Source of the DNA: Chromohalobacter nigrandesensis
GTDB lineage: Bacteria; Pseudomonadota; Gammaproteobacteria; Pseudomonadales; Halomonadaceae
Direction: 5' to 3'
NCBI RefSeq assembly: GCF_023061285.1
Contig: NZ_JAKGAM010000001.1
Span: forward strand, 372,001 to 436,000
DNA: 64,000 nucleotides
Shown in pieces: positions 16,730 through 25,501 of this stretch (positions are counted from its first letter, which is position 1; every line of letters starts with the position of its first letter). Below the pieces are notes generated by a model, which saw only the letters and a program-made list of their open reading frames with translations, searched no databases and was not told the origin of the DNA. A program made the position numbers and the translations under genes.

Positions 16730-19051
16730 CTACCCTAAAGAAGCGCCGCCCGGGTTGCGAGGCGGCGCGTCAACGTCTTGGGTGACGTGCCACCATGACG
16801 GCAGTAACGCCTGAATGCGGGGTTCGGCGAAGCGGTCGTCGATCAGGTGAATCGTACCCCGATCCTCGCGGGAGCGAATCACGCGTCCGGCGGCCTGAAT
16901 CACCTTCTGTACCCCGGGGTAGACGTAGGCATAGTCATAACCGGCGCCGAACATCGCCTGTAGATAGCGTCGACGCTGCTCGTTGACCGCATTGACCTGC
17001 GGCAGCCCCAGGGTGGCGATGAAGGCGCCGATCAGTCGCTCGCCCGGCAGATCGATGCCCTCGCCGAAGGCCCCGCCGAGTACCGCAAACCCGACCCCAT
17101 GCCCGTCCGACGTGAAGCGCGCCAGGAAATTCGTCCGCGCGGTTTCGTCCATGCCCCGCGCCTGTTGCCATTGCGGCACCTCAGGGTGCAACTCGCGCAA
17201 ACGCGCGGCGACATCCTCCAGATAGGCGAAGCTGCTGAAAAAGGCCAGATAATTGCCTGGCCGACGCGCATAGGTTGCAGCGATCAGGTCGGCGATGGGC
17301 GCCAGCGATGCCGAGCGGTCGCGAAAGCGCGTGGAAATGTGCCGGGCGATATGCACGTTGAGTTGTTCCTTGGCGAAGGGCGACGCCACGTCCAGCCATA
17401 CGCTATCCTCGGGCAGCCCCAGCAGGTCGCGCTGATAACACTCGGGCGTGAGGGTGGCCGAAAACAGCACGTTGGCATGCGCGGCCTTGAAACGCGGGGT
17501 CAACAATGGCGCCGGCACGATGTTGCGCAGACTCAGGCGCGCATGGCGCAAGCCACGGTGGCCCGGACGCATGGCGATATCGCAGACGAAGTGGCGGTCG
17601 AACAGTTCAGCGATGCGCACCGTCTTCAAGGCATCGAAATAGAAACGCTGCAAGGCCGGTGACAAGGTATATGGCGGTTCGGCCGCCACTTGCCCGATCG
17701 TCCCCACCAGGCGCTGCAACGCCGCCAGCCACGCTTCGGGCAAGTGTTCGAGCGCGGTATGTTCGTTGACGCACTCGCGGCCCAGCGCATTCCACTCACG
17801 GTTGAGTTGCTTGAGTGCGGCGCTGACACCGGCGGGTTTGTCGCGGATCAGGGCGCGCAGGTCGCCTTGATCGAGGCTGGCGCTGTACATGTCCCGCGCG
17901 CGTTCGACCAGATTATGTGCCTCGTCGACCAGCAGGCCCAGACGCCAGTCGTTGGCCTGGGCCAACAGATGCAGCAAGCCGCCGCTGGCGAAGTAATAGT
18001 GATAATCGCCGACCGTGACATCGCTCCAGCGCGCCATTTCCTGGCCTAGGTAATACGGGCAGACATCATGCGCCAGGGCGGTATCGCGCAGGCGCGCGCG
18101 ATCCCAGTCACCACTGGCGATCAATGCGCGGCGTGCATCCGGCAGCTTATCGAAGAAGCCCGCCGCCAATGGGCAGGACTCGCCGTGACAGGCAAGATCG
18201 GGATGCTCGCAGGCCTTGTCGCGCGCGGTCAGCTCCAGCACGCGCAGTGGGGACGTTTCCACCACGGGCTTCAGCGCATCCAGCGCCAGCTGGCGTCCGG
18301 GGGTCTTGGCGGCGAGATAACACAGGCCATCGAGACGCTGGGTCGGCATCGCCTTGAGCATCGGGAAGAGCGTCCCCAGGGTCTTGCCGGTGCCCGTCGG
18401 CGCCTGGGCCAGTAGCGAGCGCCCGGTACTCGCCGCCTTGTAGACATTTTCCGCCAGCGTGCGCTGCTCGCCCTGCCAGCTCGCATGCGGGAAACGCAGC
18501 GCCGCAAGCGCCTCGTCACGTGCCAAACGGTGCGCCGTCTCCTGCAGCGCCCAATCGAGAAATGCCGCGCACTGCGCCTCGAAAAAATGACGCAAGGTAT
18601 CGCGGTCCACCCGCTCGACAAGCGGTGTCTCGACCTGGCGGGCGATATCGAAATACACCAGCGCCAGCTCGAGTTCGTCGAGGCCTCGCGCCTCGCACAG
18701 TAGCCAGCCATAAAGGCGCAATTGGGCCCAATGCAGATGGCGATGATGCTCGGGCTGACGCGTCAGGTCGCCGCGATGGGTCTTGATCTCTTCCAGGCGT
18801 CCGCGTTGCGGGTCAAAGCCATCGGCGCGCCCACGCACACGCAAGCCGTGCCCGGCAGCGCTCCAATAGACACCGCTCAGGGCAACTTCGCTCTCGTAAT
18901 GCGATGCGCGACGCGAGGCCACCCGGGCATGCCCTTCGATGCCCTCTTCAGCGCTGGGCGACGGCGTGAACCGCAAGTCGAGATCGCCGCGCTTGGCGGT
19001 GAAATCGCACAGGGTGCGCACCGCCACCGTATAATCCACTGCCTCGTTCAT
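16730..19051 (-). CDS. XPD/DinG-type Fe-S DNA helicase with N-terminal RecB-like nuclease domain
   Basis: 773 residues from ATG 19051. N-terminal PDDEXK nuclease of RecB/Cas4 type: H41, D77, E88-I-K90 and the QLRLY motif (Q110-Y114). Then a superfamily 2 helicase: Walker A APTGTGKT (217-224), DEAH box 376-379, and four cysteines (C281, C288, C293, C331) placed between motifs I and II as in the XPD/DinG 4Fe-4S domain. C-terminal helicase motifs include GGAFGEGIDLPG and the motif VI region QAAGRVIRSREDRG. Predicted 5'-3' DNA helicase-nuclease. Its ATG overlaps the stop of the FAN1-type nuclease gene, so both proteins are likely made together. Confidence 0.9.
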   Translation of the reverse strand: MNEAVDYTVAVRTLCDFTAKRGDLDLRFTPSPSAEEGIEGHARVASRRASHYESEVALSGVYWSAAGHGLRVRGRADGFDPQRGRLEEIKTHRGDLTRQPEHHRHLHWAQLRLYGWLLCEARGLDELELALVYFDIARQVETPLVERVDRDTLRHFFEAQCAAFLDWALQETAHRLARDEALAALRFPHASWQGEQRTLAENVYKAASTGRSLLAQAPTGTGKTLGTLFPMLKAMPTQRLDGLCYLAAKTPGRQLALDALKPVVETSPLRVLELTARDKACEHPDLACHGESCPLAAGFFDKLPDARRALIASGDWDRARLRDTALAHDVCPYYLGQEMARWSDVTVGDYHYYFASGGLLHLLAQANDWRLGLLVDEAHNLVERARDMYSASLDQGDLRALIRDKPAGVSAALKQLNREWNALGRECVNEHTALEHLPEAWLAALQRLVGTIGQVAAEPPYTLSPALQRFYFDALKTVRIAELFDRHFVCDIAMRPGHRGLRHARLSLRNIVPAPLLTPRFKAAHANVLFSATLTPECYQRDLLGLPEDSVWLDVASPFAKEQLNVHIARHISTRFRDRSASLAPIADLIAATYARRPGNYLAFFSSFAYLEDVAARLRELHPEVPQWQQARGMDETARTNFLARFTSDGHGVGFAVLGGAFGEGIDLPGERLIGAFIATLGLPQVNAVNEQRRRYLQAMFGAGYDYAYVYPGVQKVIQAAGRVIRSREDRGTIHLIDDRFAEPRIQALLPSWWHVTQDVDAPPRNPGGASLG

Positions 19052-20724
19052 GACGCCCACGTCACATGGCAGACATCGAGAGGCATGTCGTGACGAGCGC
19101 AGAATGCCAGCCACCGGCGTTGATTGTCCTGCAGGCGATCGCCCGGCCCCTTGACCTCGATCATCCGGTAGCCGCCCTGTTCAGGGCGGAACTGGATCAG
19201 ATCCGGCATTCCCGCGCGATTGGCACGCACATCGCGCAGCAGACGCTCGAACCACAGCCGCAAATGCGCCGCCGGCAGGCAGGCCAGCGCCATCTCCAGC
19301 AACCCTTCATCGAGCGCCTCCCAGTGCACGAAGGCGGATTCGAGCCCGTGCTTGGCATGGTAGGTACGCCGAATCACGGCGCGATAACCCTGTTCGCCCT
19401 CGGGCACCTCGAGACGCGCCAGGCAGCGGGCGAAGAGCGTCTCGCGGCGCGACGCGAACTCCGGGCGCAGCAGGTCCGCAGGGGCACGCTGGAAGGGATG
19501 AAAGAAGGCCCCGGCAAGCGGAGCGAATATCGCCTCCCAGCACAGCAGACCGAACAGCGCATTGATCAGCGCATTCTCGACGTAGTACACCGGCATCGAC
19601 GCGCACGACAGATGCTCCGCCACGGCGCGTTCCACCGAGGCCGTGCGCGGCAGCGTCATCTCCAGGCGCGCCGGCGCCGGCTCCTCGGTCACGGATGGCG
19701 GCGCGAGGGCGAGGCGGCGATGCAGGCGCGGTAACAGGCGGTCCAACTGCTGACGTTCGCTCTCGCTTTCCGGCGCCGCCGCAGCCTGGTTGGCCAACGC
19801 CAGGGCCTCGGCGTGGCAATCCTGGCGTTCCAGCATGCGCAGGCGACGCCCGCGTGCCCCGGGGTGAACACTCTGCGCGTAGAGGCCTTCCGCCGCTGCC
19901 AGCTCACCTTCGCGCTCACGCGCCCGGGCCAGCAGGAACAGCAACTTGCCGCGGCGGTTTTCCAGCCATGGATTGGCATTCGCCGGCGGCACGTCGTCGA
20001 GTATGGCGGCGATGGGCTCGCCGGCCTCCAGACGCTCGCGGCAGGCGTGTAGATGCGTATAGGTGTGGATGTCTTCGCGCCGCTGAAAGGCCCGCGAGGC
20101 CGGGCTCAGCGGCACCCGCTCGAAGCGACGGACGCCGAGATCGGCGAGCACGAACTCGCTCCAGTCCTGATGCAGATTGCCGAAGAACATCAGGCGCAGA
20201 CGCTCGCACAGTGCCATGCGCGTCATGCGCACTACGTTGAAGTAAATCGCGGGGCACCACACCGTCATCGGGTGCTCGCCAAGGCCGGCCTCGGTGAGCA
20301 CCTCGAGCATGTCCGCCTTGCGCGCGCCACGCGTGAGGCCGTGATCGCGCAACAGCCCGTGCAGGTAGCGGCCGATCTCGGCCTTGGTCAGCAAGTGCCA
20401 CAACGCGGACACCGACAAGCGCGGGTCGTCTTCCACCCACCCACGCTCGATCAACGGCGCCAGGGCCGTGGCCGGCGGCCCGATTTCCGCATAGTCGAGT
20501 CGGTCGTCACGGAAGGTATCGCCCTTGCGCATGACCATGCGTACCCACAGCGCCTGAGAAGGCTCGGGCAAAGTTTCAAAGTGGGCGAGAAAGTCACGCT
20601 CGGCGTCATCGAACAAATCCGCATAGCACGCCTCGATCCAGCGCAAGGCGCTGCGGAAGTTATGCAGATAATAAAGCGGATCGTCGAGGGACGCGGGGCG
20701 CGGCGGGAGCGGCGTAGCGTTCAT
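19048..20724 (-). CDS. FAN1-type VRR-NUC structure-specific nuclease
   Basis: 558 residues from ATG 20724, almost exactly the size of the crystallised Pseudomonas FAN1 homologue. A SAP-like DNA-binding region lies near residues 110-150 (LLRDHGLTRGARKADMLEVL), then a helical TPR-rich middle, then the C-terminal VRR-NUC domain with the catalytic D508, E523 and K525 (GMPDL ... EVKGPGDRLQ). FAN1 enzymes cut 5' flaps and resolve DNA interstrand crosslinks. The stop overlaps the start of the helicase gene (ATGA). No CTGT-N8-ACAG LexA box was found upstream. The in-frame region beyond 20724 has no conserved sequence. Confidence 0.9.
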   Translation of the reverse strand: MNATPLPPRPASLDDPLYYLHNFRSALRWIEACYADLFDDAERDFLAHFETLPEPSQALWVRMVMRKGDTFRDDRLDYAEIGPPATALAPLIERGWVEDDPRLSVSALWHLLTKAEIGRYLHGLLRDHGLTRGARKADMLEVLTEAGLGEHPMTVWCPAIYFNVVRMTRMALCERLRLMFFGNLHQDWSEFVLADLGVRRFERVPLSPASRAFQRREDIHTYTHLHACRERLEAGEPIAAILDDVPPANANPWLENRRGKLLFLLARAREREGELAAAEGLYAQSVHPGARGRRLRMLERQDCHAEALALANQAAAAPESESERQQLDRLLPRLHRRLALAPPSVTEEPAPARLEMTLPRTASVERAVAEHLSCASMPVYYVENALINALFGLLCWEAIFAPLAGAFFHPFQRAPADLLRPEFASRRETLFARCLARLEVPEGEQGYRAVIRRTYHAKHGLESAFVHWEALDEGLLEMALACLPAAHLRLWFERLLRDVRANRAGMPDLIQFRPEQGGYRMIEVKGPGDRLQDNQRRWLAFCARHDMPLDVCHVTWAS

Positions 20725-20831
20725 GAACGCATGATAGCAACCGCGTCTTGGCGACCCAAGCAGCGCACGCTCTACCCGGCGATATAGCGGAGCGCGACAT
20801 TGCGTCGCCCTGCTACCCGGCCCTGCTTTGT

Positions 20832-20837
20832 TATACT
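20832..20837 (+). promoter_or_regulatory. Probable -10 element for the small membrane protein gene
   Basis: TATACT 38 bp before GTG 20875; no convincing -35 hexamer. Weak evidence by itself. Confidence 0.35.
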
Positions 20838-20874
20838 CACGACACGCATTCAATCGACGCAGAAAGAGCCCACC

Positions 20875-21177
20875 GTGAAAGATACATCCTCTCCTCGCCG
20901 CGCCAGTCGTAAAGGCTGCCTGGGCCTGATCGTCGGCGCCATCGCCTTCATCGTCGCGGTCTACGCCGTCATCATCTATTTCATCAGCCAGGGCGCGACC
21001 CCGGAAGACGAAGCCGGCGAGGAACGCGGTATCGCGCAGTGCTGGCAATCGATGGCGGAACCGACGATGACCGACCGCGAGCGGCATACCACCGAAGAAC
21101 GCTGTCAGGAGATGACCGAGCAATTCGAGGTCAAGTACGGCCATCCTCCGTCGGTGACCCAGCCGCCGTCGTCGTAG
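20875..21177 (+). CDS. Small single-span membrane protein of unknown function
   Basis: 100 residues from GTG 20875, which has AAAGAG eight bases upstream. A basic N-terminus (PRRASRKG) is followed by one hydrophobic span (about residues 15-38) and a soluble tail that is acidic and then carries two cysteines (QCWQS, RCQEM) and a Pro-rich end. Positive-inside rule predicts the tail in the periplasm, where the cysteines could pair. Not a family I recognise. Its last 47 bp overlap the convergent MpaB-like gene. Confidence 0.65.
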   Translation: MKDTSSPRRASRKGCLGLIVGAIAFIVAVYAVIIYFISQGATPEDEAGEERGIAQCWQSMAEPTMTDRERHTTEERCQEMTEQFEVKYGHPPSVTQPPSS

Positions 21178-22039
21178 CGGCGACGCGTCGCCGGGCACGG
21201 CTCGAGGCGCCATTGCGCACCGCCCAGCGCATGATCGGTAGCAACCGATTCACGCCCGCCCGCACGCTATGGCGCTGCCAGCGCGGCATGTCGCGGTGGG
21301 CCATCTCGGCCGCCCAGAGCGGTAACAAGTCGACACCGGCGCGCATCGTCAGCGCCACCAGCGGCCGCGCCAAGGCGTGCGGGGCCGGCGCTCCGATCAG
21401 CAGTCTAAAGACCTCGGCGGTGCGCGCATCGAAGCAAAGCTGAGGACGCATCGCCTCGAGATAGGCATCGGTATCGACTCGCGTGCGCGGCACATCACGC
21501 GCACCCAACGCTTCAGCGATATATGAGACTTCGGCGTAGTAACGGTCCTGGTCGGCAACGCTCAGTTCAGGATTGCGATAACGCAGATGCGCGGCGAGAA
21601 AGCGACTGACCTCGGCGACATGCACCCAGGTCAGCAAGTCCGGATCGTTGGCGGTATAGGGCCGGCCATCAGGCGCGGTGCCCGCCACCTCGTCGTGGAT
21701 ACGGCGGACCCGGTCGATGAGACGCTCGGCATCCGCCGTGGAGGCGAAGGTGGTCGCGGCAATGAACTGGCTGGTGCGACGCAACCGGCCGAGCATGTCG
21801 TCGCGAAAGTTGGAATGATCCCACACCCCGGCCAGCGCCAGCGGATGCAGCATCTGCAACATCAGTGAACTGATGCCGCCGCACAGCATCGAGGTGAAAT
21901 CGCTATGCACGCGCCAGCACACACTCTGCGACCCGAACAAGCCAGGGTCGCCCGGTGGGTGCTCATAATCGATATCGCCCAGCGCCATGCCGGTCACGCC
22001 CATGATCTGGCGCTCGATACGCCGCCTCAGTACTTCCAC
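21131..22039 (-). CDS. MpaB/DUF2236 family oxygenase-like protein
   Basis: 302 residues from GTG 22039, chosen because GGGAGG lies at ideal spacing; the longer frame to 22198 has no ribosome site and no family similarity. The sequence follows the DUF2236 (MPAB/Lcp catalytic) pattern throughout: PPGDPGLFG, WRVHSDF, GGISSLMLQMLHPLALAGVWDHSNF, GRLRRT, DLLTWVHVAEV. Relatives include heme-containing rubber oxygenase and fungal MpaB; most bacterial members, this one included, have no known substrate. Cytoplasmic by prediction. Confidence 0.85.
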   Translation of the reverse strand: MEVLRRRIERQIMGVTGMALGDIDYEHPPGDPGLFGSQSVCWRVHSDFTSMLCGGISSLMLQMLHPLALAGVWDHSNFRDDMLGRLRRTSQFIAATTFASTADAERLIDRVRRIHDEVAGTAPDGRPYTANDPDLLTWVHVAEVSRFLAAHLRYRNPELSVADQDRYYAEVSYIAEALGARDVPRTRVDTDAYLEAMRPQLCFDARTAEVFRLLIGAPAPHALARPLVALTMRAGVDLLPLWAAEMAHRDMPRWQRHSVRAGVNRLLPIMRWAVRNGASSRARRRVAATTTAAGSPTEDGRT

Positions 22040-22233
22040 CGCCGCCTCCCGTGTCTCAGGGTTGCACTCCCCTCGATGCCTGACGATCATCACACAATGA
22101 AAGGACACCCATGATAGCGCGTTATGTGCCAACGGATCGCTGGCACAATCGTCGATAAAGCGTTTGACTGACACATGAATGTCACAACTGGCTGTCACCG
22201 TGCCCCACGCGCCACTGCCCGGGAGAAATCGTG

Positions 22234-22965
22234 ATGAAAATGCTAGCCATCTACAGTATCAAGGGCGGCGTGGGCAAGACCGCCTCCGCCGTCAATCTGG
22301 CCGCGCTGGCAAGCCAGGCCGGGCATCGCGTACTGCTCTGGGATCTCGACCCACAAGCCGCCACCACCTTCTATCTACGCGTCAAGCCCAAGATACGCGG
22401 TGGCGTGGACAAGCTCGTCAAGGGCAAGGCCTCATTCGACAAGGTCATTCGTACCAGCGAGATACCCGACCTCGACCTGCTGCCGGCATCGTTCGGCTCG
22501 CGAGAGATGGATCACCTGCTCGAGGGCCGCAAGCTCAGCCGGCTACGCAAGATCCTCAAGCCCATTCACGACGATTACGACCTGGTGATACTCGACTGCC
22601 CACCGAGCATTTCCACGCTCTCCGAGCATGTTTTCTCGAGCGTCGACGCCCTGCTGGTGCCCACCGTGCCGACGACGCTTTCGCTGCGCACCCTGGAACA
22701 ACTGCGCGAGCACCTCGACGAGACCGATCATTCTTGTCCGGTCTGGCCCTTTTTCACGCTCGCCGATCGCCGCAAGAAACTCCATCTCGAGGTCATGGCC
22801 ACGCTGAATCAGGACTGGCCACTCATGCTGACCACGACCATCCCCAATGCCAGTGCCGTCGAGCGCATGGGGCTCGAGCGCGCGCCAATCACGCAGTTCG
22901 CACGTTCATCCCCTGCGGCCCGCGCCTATCGTAGCCTGTGGCGAGAACTCGAACAGCGCCTTTAA
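22234..22965 (+). CDS. Orphan ParA-family ATPase
   Basis: 243 residues. The deviant Walker A KGGVGKT (residues 10-16), DLDPQ and LDCPPS motifs of ParA/MinD ATPases are intact. ATG 22234 is favoured (GGGAG eight bases upstream) over GTG 22231. There is no parB, no parS-like repeat and no cargo gene beside it, so this is an orphan of the type that positions cellular complexes. cobO follows 73 bp downstream on the same strand and could be co-transcribed. Confidence 0.88.
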   Translation: MKMLAIYSIKGGVGKTASAVNLAALASQAGHRVLLWDLDPQAATTFYLRVKPKIRGGVDKLVKGKASFDKVIRTSEIPDLDLLPASFGSREMDHLLEGRKLSRLRKILKPIHDDYDLVILDCPPSISTLSEHVFSSVDALLVPTVPTTLSLRTLEQLREHLDETDHSCPVWPFFTLADRRKKLHLEVMATLNQDWPLMLTTTIPNASAVERMGLERAPITQFARSSPAARAYRSLWRELEQRL

Positions 22966-23038
22966 ACCACGTGCGTCTGCAACATTGTGGTGCGGGCCTG
23001 AGGCGCGTTACGTTGCCTCTTTTATCCAGGAACATCTC

Positions 23039-23638
23039 ATGACCGACCGCCAGTCCCGCCATCGCAATGCCATGCGCAACCTCAAGTCGCATGTCGACGA
23101 GAAAGTCGCCGCCGCCACCAAACAGCGCGGTCTGCTGCTGGTTTTTACCGGCAACGGCAAAGGCAAGACCACCGCCGCCTGGGGAACCGTCACCCGCGCC
23201 CTCGGCTACGGCTATCGGACCGGCGTGGTGCAGTTCATCAAAGGCATGTGGGAATGCGGCGAGCGCGAACGCCTCGAGAGCGATCCCAACCTGAGCGTGC
23301 ATATCATGGCCACCGGCTTCACCTGGGAAACCCAGAACCGTGAGTCGGACACTCAGGCCTGCCAGGCCGTGTGGGTGGACGCCCAACGCCTGCTGAGCGA
23401 TCCCGAGGTTTATCTCGTGGTGCTCGACGAAATCACCTATATGCTCAAGTTCGGCTATCTCGACATCGCTACGGTTCGCGAGGCGCTGGCCAACCGACCC
23501 GCCGAGCAGACGGTGATCGTCACCGGGCGCAATGCCCATCGCGAACTGCTCGACATGGCCGATACCGTCACCGAGATGCAGGAAGTGCGCCACGCCTTCA
23601 ATGATGGGATCCAGGCACGCCGCGGCATCGATTATTGA
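23039..23638 (+). CDS. cobO: Cob(I)yrinic acid a,c-diamide adenosyltransferase (CobO/BtuR)
   Basis: 199-residue cytoplasmic enzyme that transfers the adenosyl group of ATP to cobalt of corrinoids, giving adenosylcobalamin. The P-loop GNGKGKTT (residues 38-45) and the family blocks GVVQFIKG, VLDEITY and VIVTGRNAH are present. ATG 23039 has CCAGGAAC upstream. Located convergent to the btuF-like gene with 22 bp between the stops; together with btuB this makes uptake and activation of B12. No riboswitch is seen upstream. Confidence 0.95.
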   Translation: MTDRQSRHRNAMRNLKSHVDEKVAAATKQRGLLLVFTGNGKGKTTAAWGTVTRALGYGYRTGVVQFIKGMWECGERERLESDPNLSVHIMATGFTWETQNRESDTQACQAVWVDAQRLLSDPEVYLVVLDEITYMLKFGYLDIATVREALANRPAEQTVIVTGRNAHRELLDMADTVTEMQEVRHAFNDGIQARRGIDY

Positions 23639-23660
23639 ATCGCCTCTCTATTGAGCCCCC

Positions 23661-24554
23661 TCAGGAAGGGCCAGTCGCTCGCTCAAGTGCACGACATACC
23701 TGTTCGACGCCTTCGACAAGGCGTGGACCGGGACGGCTGATGAGATCGGGGTCGAGGGTGTAGAGGTGGCTATCGCGCACCGCCGGCAACCAGCCGTGGC
23801 CTTGCCAGGTGCGCTGCCAATCATCGCTCCGCGCAGCCGAGAGAATCACCTCGGGCCGCGCCTCGATCAGCGCTTCACGCCCGATCTCGGGCACCAGCAC
23901 CGGGCGCTCGGCGAACAACGGCTTCCCACCGCAATGGCGGATCGCCTGAGTGATGATATGCCCATCGCCCAGCGTGGTCAGCGGGTTGTGCCCCAATTGA
24001 TAGAACACGCGCGGCGTTTCCTTGAGCGTTTGCCGCGACGCGGCGAGGCGTGACTCGAATGCCTCGGCCGCACGCTCCGCCGCCTGCGCGTGACCGGTGA
24101 GACGGCCCAGATCACGCAGGTCCTCCGCCACGTCGTCGAGCCGGCGTGGCTCGCTTTCGTAGACCGGCACGCCGAGCGCCTCGAGACGCTCTACCACGCT
24201 ACGCGGCGTGCCGCTGCGCCAGGTCACGACAAGGTCCGGGTCGCGCGACATGATGGCTTCCAGCGGGATGCCTCGATAACTGCCCACGCGGGGTACCTGC
24301 TTGGCTGCCTGGGGATAATCGCTGCCCTGCAGCACTCCCACCAGCCGTTCGCCGGCCTCTAGCGCATAGAGCATTTCCACGATATGCGGTGCCAACGCCA
24401 CGACGCGCTCGGCGGGGGCTTCGAGCGTGACCGTGTTGCCGGCATCGTCGGTCACCTCGAGCGCCGCCAATGCCGTGCTCGGCGATAACAGCGCGGTCAT
24501 CGTCAGCAGATATGCAAGAAACAAGCAAATACGACGCAACCTCACGACTCCCAT
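23661..24554 (-). CDS. btuF: Cobalamin-binding periplasmic protein (BtuF-like)
   Basis: 297 residues from ATG 24554 (GAGGGTG upstream). Signal peptide ending STALA-ALEV, then a type III periplasmic binding fold with RVVALAPHIVEMLYALEAG, VGSYRGIPLEAIMSRDPDLVV and a C-terminal lobe ending RPGPRLVEGVEQVC, typical of BtuF/FepB/HmuT. Assignment to cobalamin rests on similarity to BtuF and on adjacency to cobO. The btuCD membrane and ATPase genes are not in the window. Confidence 0.85.
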   Translation of the reverse strand: MGVVRLRRICLFLAYLLTMTALLSPSTALAALEVTDDAGNTVTLEAPAERVVALAPHIVEMLYALEAGERLVGVLQGSDYPQAAKQVPRVGSYRGIPLEAIMSRDPDLVVTWRSGTPRSVVERLEALGVPVYESEPRRLDDVAEDLRDLGRLTGHAQAAERAAEAFESRLAASRQTLKETPRVFYQLGHNPLTTLGDGHIITQAIRHCGGKPLFAERPVLVPEIGREALIEARPEVILSAARSDDWQRTWQGHGWLPAVRDSHLYTLDPDLISRPGPRLVEGVEQVCRALERATGPS

Positions 24555-24643
24555 AGCCACCCTCGAGCGCGCAGGATAGCATGCTCGCATGAGTCGCTCG
24601 CCTTGGCGGCGGCTCAGTTTCTCAATAGCCACAGGAGGTTTGC

Positions 24644-25417
24644 ATGATGCGCAAGGATATTCGTCTTCCCTTTATGGCGACGGCGCTGCTCGGCGCGTTA
24701 CTGGTCGCCGTACCCCAGGCCCAGGCCAAGCCCGGCCCCGAGACGTCGCATGAGCTTCACGTACAGGCACAGTCGAGTCTCGACGTGGCGCCGGACATGG
24801 CACGACTCAACGCTCGCTTGTGGGAGCGCACCCCCGCCGTGGCACGCAGCGAAGACGACGGCGACGACCAGGCCCTTGGCGATGCGCGCGAGCAACTGGA
24901 ATCACGTACCGGCGATTTGATTCGCGCCCTGGAAGACGCCGGCGTGGAGAGCCGCGACATTCAAGCCGGCTCGCTCAATGTTCGCCCCGAGATCATCTCG
25001 CGGTCACAGCAGGACGACGACGCGGAAGATCAAGTCCGCACCCAGGTCGAGCGTCCTGTGAGTGTCACGGTTCGCGATCTCGAGCGCTTGCCGAGCATCC
25101 TCGATGCGCTGACCGCCGCCGGCGTGGATGCTCTGGATGGCGTCGAATACGACCTCAAGGACCGCGACGCAGCCACCGACAAGGCGCTGTCGAAGGCCCT
25201 AGAGCGCGCCACGCACAAGGCGCAACTGATGGCCGACACCCTCGACATCCAACTCGGCGAAGTCATACGCGTCGAGGAAACGCAGTCTCCCACCTATGCG
25301 CCGCGTAGCATGATGATGCGCGCCGAGTCTGCCGACGCCAAGTCAGCGCCGGAATACCGCGCCGGAGAAATCACCATCGATGCTGGGGTCAACGTCACCT
25401 GGGAAATCGAGGACTAA
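24644..25417 (+). CDS. SIMPL (DUF541) domain periplasmic protein
   Basis: 257 residues with a signal peptide (cleavage after PQAQA). The SIMPL fold follows: HELHVQAQSSLDVAPDMARL, paired beta-strands around VESRDIQAGSLNVRPE, and ALERATHKAQLMADTL before a final beta region. Family members are periplasmic or envelope proteins of unclear function linked to stress tolerance. AGGAGG gives a strong ribosome site for ATG 24644. Confidence 0.88.
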   Translation: MMRKDIRLPFMATALLGALLVAVPQAQAKPGPETSHELHVQAQSSLDVAPDMARLNARLWERTPAVARSEDDGDDQALGDAREQLESRTGDLIRALEDAGVESRDIQAGSLNVRPEIISRSQQDDDAEDQVRTQVERPVSVTVRDLERLPSILDALTAAGVDALDGVEYDLKDRDAATDKALSKALERATHKAQLMADTLDIQLGEVIRVEETQSPTYAPRSMMMRAESADAKSAPEYRAGEITIDAGVNVTWEIED

Positions 25418-25438
25418 TTCGACCACGTCGATTCCGAC

Positions 25439-25472
25439 ATGCAGAAGCCCGGCCAAGGCCGGGCTTCTGCAT
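25439..25472. terminator. Long perfect palindrome between convergent genes
   Basis: ATGCAGAAGCCCGGCC (25439-25454) is perfectly repeated in inverse at 25457-25472 around AA. A 16-bp GC-rich stem between the SIMPL and SNF transporter stops, serving both strands; no U-tract on either side. Confidence 0.6.
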
Positions 25473-25501
25473 GGATGCAAGACGTTCTTGCTGGGCTGCG
25501 T

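Noticed and set aside
20725-20870. LexA box upstream of the FAN1-helicase operon
   Set aside because: Searched for CTGT-N8-ACAG because Pseudomonas counterparts are, from memory, SOS genes; none is present in the visible upstream region.
22160-22200. TGTCAC repeats before the parA gene as a Pho box
   Set aside because: The two TGTCAC copies are spaced 13 bp, not the 11-bp period required, and the gene has no phosphate link.
22966-23038. Cobalamin riboswitch before cobO
   Set aside because: Only 73 bp between parA and cobO, too short, and no B12 box.
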